A stretch of 64,000 bases of DNA from Synechococcus sp. CCY 0621 (GTDB taxonomy: Bacteria > Cyanobacteriota > Cyanobacteriia > PCC-6307 > Cyanobiaceae). A model generated the notes under the pieces. That model was given only the letters and a program-made list of their open reading frames with translations, did not search any database and had not been told where the DNA came from. Location: contig NZ_JAFKRH010000010.1 of the NCBI RefSeq assembly GCF_019038465.1, positions 124,001 to 188,000 on the forward strand. Reading direction: 5' to 3'. Every line of letters begins with the position of its first letter. Within the stretch, counting starts at the first letter, position 1. This document shows, piece by piece, positions 61,668-64,000 of this stretch. A program made the position numbers and the translations under genes.

Positions 61668-63731
61668 TCAGCCCTGCTCCAGCAGGGCCAGCCCAGCCAG
61701 GATGCCCTCAGCCGCGTTGTGGACGCTGAAATGGGCCTGGACGAGCTCTTTGGCCGTTGCCCCCATGTGGGCGGCGGCGGCCGGATCGGCAGCCATTCTC
61801 CCCATGGCGGCGGCCAGGGCCGCTGGCTGGCCGAAGGGACTCACCAGGCCCGTGCGGCCCTCGAGCACCAGGTCTTCGGCACATCCCACCTGGTCGCTGA
61901 CGATCGCCGGCAGGCCGCAGGCCATGGCCTCATTCACCACCAGGCCCCAGGTTTCGCCGTGGTCGGAAGGCAGCACGAGGCTGTCGGCCACCGCGTAGGC
62001 CGACGGCATTTCGGATTGATTCAGGAAGCCGGCGAAGCTCACCGGCAGGCGGTGCTGGGCGGCCAGTGCTCGGCAGGTCTCCTCCAGGGGACCGGTGCCC
62101 ACCAGCAGCAGATGCACCGGCGGGGCCAGGGGGTCGACCTGGAGCAACCGCAACGCTTCGAGCAGGTCGAACGGACGCTTCTTGGGCTGGAGTTTGCCGG
62201 CGAACAGGAAGCAGAAGCTTCGCGGCGGGATGGCCCAGCGCTGGCGCAGCTCATCCCGGCGTGGGCGCAGGGCGCCGGCCCGCTCGCTGAAGTAAGCGTT
62301 GTCCACGAAGTGGGGGGAGGGCACCAGCCGCTTCTGGGGGACGCCGAACTGGCGGTACCAGCGGGCATTGGCCGTGCCGACGGGAAGCCCGACCGAGACC
62401 CCTCGGAACAGGAACCAGTAGGCGAGCGTCAGGGGCCAGGGCCTGGGGCGGAAGGCATTGGAATCCATCCGCAGCAACACAGGCAGGCCCTGCAGGCGGG
62501 CGGCGATGAACAGCTGCACCATCCCCAGGAAATGCCAGCCGGTCAGCAGCAGGGCATCGGGCCGCTCCCGGCCGGGACCGAACCCCAGTTCCGCCAGCGG
62601 GTTCGCCAGCCAGACGCCCCGGTAGCCGGAGGTGATGCCGCGGCCGCGGCCGCTGCTGGCTTCGTGCCAGGCGTAGCCCTCCAGGAGGGGCACGTCCCAC
62701 TCGAAGCAGACCCCGAACCCCAGCCCCTGGGTGCGGGCGTCCGGAAGGGTGAGGTACAGCACGTCGCTGCGCACACCGGGGGAGGTGGCGAGGGTCTGGA
62801 ACAGCGGGGTCTGGTACTGCACCGGATGGCTGCCGGCGATCAGCAACCGGCGCCGGCGCGTCGGCAGCAGGGCCGGACCCCGCTTCTGCAGCCGCAGGGC
62901 CCAGACCAGGCCACGGCCCTCGGCCAGCAGGGTGGGGGGGATCCACCAGGGATGGCGCAGGTGGTGACGGCTGCGCACCGACCCCAGCCAGCCGCGCAGG
63001 CACCCCGCCAGGGCCAGCGGCAGGGGCTGGGTGCGCAGCTGGAAGTAGTACCGCCCCACGGCGTGGTCGGGCTTGACGGTGGTGAGGTGTTTGCCGTAAC
63101 TGCGGGTGCCGCCTCGCTCAGCCCTGAGGTGGTGGATCAGGGCGCCAGGCACGTACTGGATCGGATGGCCGGCCTGGCGCCAGCGGTGGGCGAACTCGGC
63201 CTCAAAGCGGTAGGCCACCCGCACGAAGTTCTGGTCGAACCCACCCAGGTCCAGGGCCAGTCGGCGGGGGATGGCCACATTGCCCCCCATGAACTCCTCC
63301 ACGGAGCGGGGCTGCAGGCTGTTGAACAGGAAGGGCCCGTCGTCCGGATCGCTCTGGCCCTGGTGCCAGGGCTGCAGCACCCGGCCGGCGAGCATGGCGT
63401 CGGGGTCAGCGGCACCCGCCTGTTCGTGGGCGTTGAGCAGCTCCGGGTCCGGCAGGATGTCGTCGTCGAGGAACAGCACCCTCTCGCCGCTGGCCTCCTG
63501 CAGGGCCACGTTCATGGCCGCGGTGATCGAGGGGGTCGGCAGCCGCAGCCATTGGATCCGTCCCTCCGCCTGCCAGGCGCTCAGCCGCGCTTCGCAGTCG
63601 GGATCGTGGCGGGGTGTCTGGTCGACCACCAGCAGCTCGAACGGGGGCGGATCGAGGGCCAGCAAGGCGGCGACGCTGTCGATCAGCACCTGATCGCGGC
63701 CGAAGGTGGGAATCGCGACGCTGAGGGTCAT
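61668..63731 (-). CDS. Fused GT2-GT4 glycosyltransferase
   Basis: A 687-residue protein joining two transferases. Residues 1-285 are GT2: SVAIPTFGRDQVLIDSVAAL, ELLVVDQTPRHDPD and VLFLDDDILPDPELL. Residues 295-687 are GT4: a start RRLLIAGSHPVQYQTPLFQ and the C-terminal FCFLFAGKLQPKKRPFDLLEA and SLVLPSDHGETWGLVVNEAM. Such fusions could add two sugars in sequence. The frame is continuous through the junction. It overlaps the preceding partial gene by four bases. Confidence 0.88.
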   Translation of the reverse strand: MTLSVAIPTFGRDQVLIDSVAALLALDPPPFELLVVDQTPRHDPDCEARLSAWQAEGRIQWLRLPTPSITAAMNVALQEASGERVLFLDDDILPDPELLNAHEQAGAADPDAMLAGRVLQPWHQGQSDPDDGPFLFNSLQPRSVEEFMGGNVAIPRRLALDLGGFDQNFVRVAYRFEAEFAHRWRQAGHPIQYVPGALIHHLRAERGGTRSYGKHLTTVKPDHAVGRYYFQLRTQPLPLALAGCLRGWLGSVRSRHHLRHPWWIPPTLLAEGRGLVWALRLQKRGPALLPTRRRRLLIAGSHPVQYQTPLFQTLATSPGVRSDVLYLTLPDARTQGLGFGVCFEWDVPLLEGYAWHEASSGRGRGITSGYRGVWLANPLAELGFGPGRERPDALLLTGWHFLGMVQLFIAARLQGLPVLLRMDSNAFRPRPWPLTLAYWFLFRGVSVGLPVGTANARWYRQFGVPQKRLVPSPHFVDNAYFSERAGALRPRRDELRQRWAIPPRSFCFLFAGKLQPKKRPFDLLEALRLLQVDPLAPPVHLLLVGTGPLEETCRALAAQHRLPVSFAGFLNQSEMPSAYAVADSLVLPSDHGETWGLVVNEAMACGLPAIVSDQVGCAEDLVLEGRTGLVSPFGQPAALAAAMGRMAADPAAAAHMGATAKELVQAHFSVHNAAEGILAGLALLEQG

Positions 63732-64000
63732 GGCAGGGTGGCCAGTTTGAGCCGGGCCTTGAGGTGCCAGGGGTTGAGGGCGAGGGCCTGGCGCAGGTAC
63801 TGGCGGGCCAGGTCCGGACGCTCGTGGCTGAGGCAGGCGCCGATGAAATAGGCCCCATCGGCCTGCCGGCGCGGTTGGGCCCGCAGGCCGCGGCAGCGCT
63901 CGCTCAGGGCCTCGGCCTCGGCCAGGACAGGTGTCTCCGGCTGGCCGCCGCGGCGGGCCTGGGTGGCCGCCACGATCAGGGCGTGGAAGGCCTCCTGTTC
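63728..64000 (-). CDS. C-terminal end of a TPR-containing protein, cut by the window edge
   Basis: The frame is open to the right edge, so only the last 90 residues are seen. They contain a TPR-like helix pair ending in ARQYLRQALALNPWHLKARL. The upstream part may be another glycosyltransferase or a TPR protein of the surface locus; this cannot be told. It overlaps the GT2-GT4 fusion by ATGA at 63728-63731. Confidence 0.65.
   Translation of the reverse strand, partial: EQEAFHALIVAATQARRGGQPETPVLAEAEALSERCRGLRAQPRRQADGAYFIGACLSHERPDLARQYLRQALALNPWHLKARLKLATLP

Noticed and set aside
36000-64000. PEP-CTERM-type exosortase substrate
   Set aside because: I looked at C-termini of exported proteins here; none shows the Pro-Glu-Pro motif, helix and basic tail. 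Substrates, if any, lie elsewhere.
1-64000. CRISPR array or insertion sequence with terminal repeats
   Set aside because: No regularly spaced repeats and no complete transposase with inverted ends were seen by eye.

Overview
The window reads as a high-GC picocyanobacterium, most likely of the Cyanobium / freshwater-brackish Synechococcus group. This rests on family recognition by eye: a CpcS/CpeS-type phycobiliprotein lyase, cyanobacterial DUF3122, DUF3611, DUF1517 and TIGR03792-type proteins, a two-domain ThiD2-ThiE, a fused CbiE-CbiT, a cyanoexosortase and several HIP1 palindromes (GCGATCGC at 5082, 31456, 48609 and 54684). No species name can be proven from the sequence.

Region 1 (1-9875) is an integrated mobile element next to a tRNA-Ala(GGC). 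A tyrosine recombinase (8437-9741) lies at the 3' end of the tRNA. Behind it a three-gene translationally coupled operon on the minus strand (HTH protein, unknown 368-residue protein, primase-polymerase/helicase) resembles the replication modules of tRNA-linked satellites and of picocyanobacterial tycheposons. Beyond the helicase lies a clearly AT-richer cargo patch (about 600-3870) on the plus strand: a promoter, an unrecognised 269-residue protein that may have an RNase H-like fold, a strongly structured intergenic segment, a SIR2-domain protein of the type used in anti-phage defence, and a broken ORF. No second copy of the tRNA 3' end is visible, so the far boundary probably lies left of the window. 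This cargo is the best candidate for an undescribed system.

Region 2 (9940-36901) is ordinary core genome: lexA, argF, ftsH, an SRAP peptidase, riboflavin (ribD, ribF), thiamine (thiE, thiS), cobalamin (cbiE-cbiT), nadK, pheS, surE, larB, ispF, trmD, cpcS-type lyase and era, with cyanobacterial conserved unknowns, a GH116 glucosidase, a Nif11-like peptide and two ArnT/GT39-like membrane glycosyltransferases. Many neighbours overlap by four bases (ATGA or GTGA), which indicates translational coupling. One OmpR-type regulator has lost its phosphoacceptor aspartate.

Region 3 (36921-64000) is an exopolysaccharide/cell-surface locus: an outer-membrane-barrel-like protein, a Pro/Ala-rich protein, a Wza-like exporter, a Wzc-like tyrosine kinase, a dual-specificity phosphatase, a cyanoexosortase with its partner protein, a CapD-like dehydratase, a MraY/WecA-like initiating transferase, sugar epimerases, seven glycosyltransferases or glycosyltransferase fusions, a carbamoyltransferase, an asparagine-synthase-like amidotransferase and an O-antigen-ligase/polymerase-like protein. 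Together they would start a lipid-linked sugar, extend and decorate it, polymerise it and export it. The cyanoexosortase gene is interrupted by an in-frame TAG just before its catalytic-histidine segment, although the coding frame continues intact to a GTGA overlap with the next gene.
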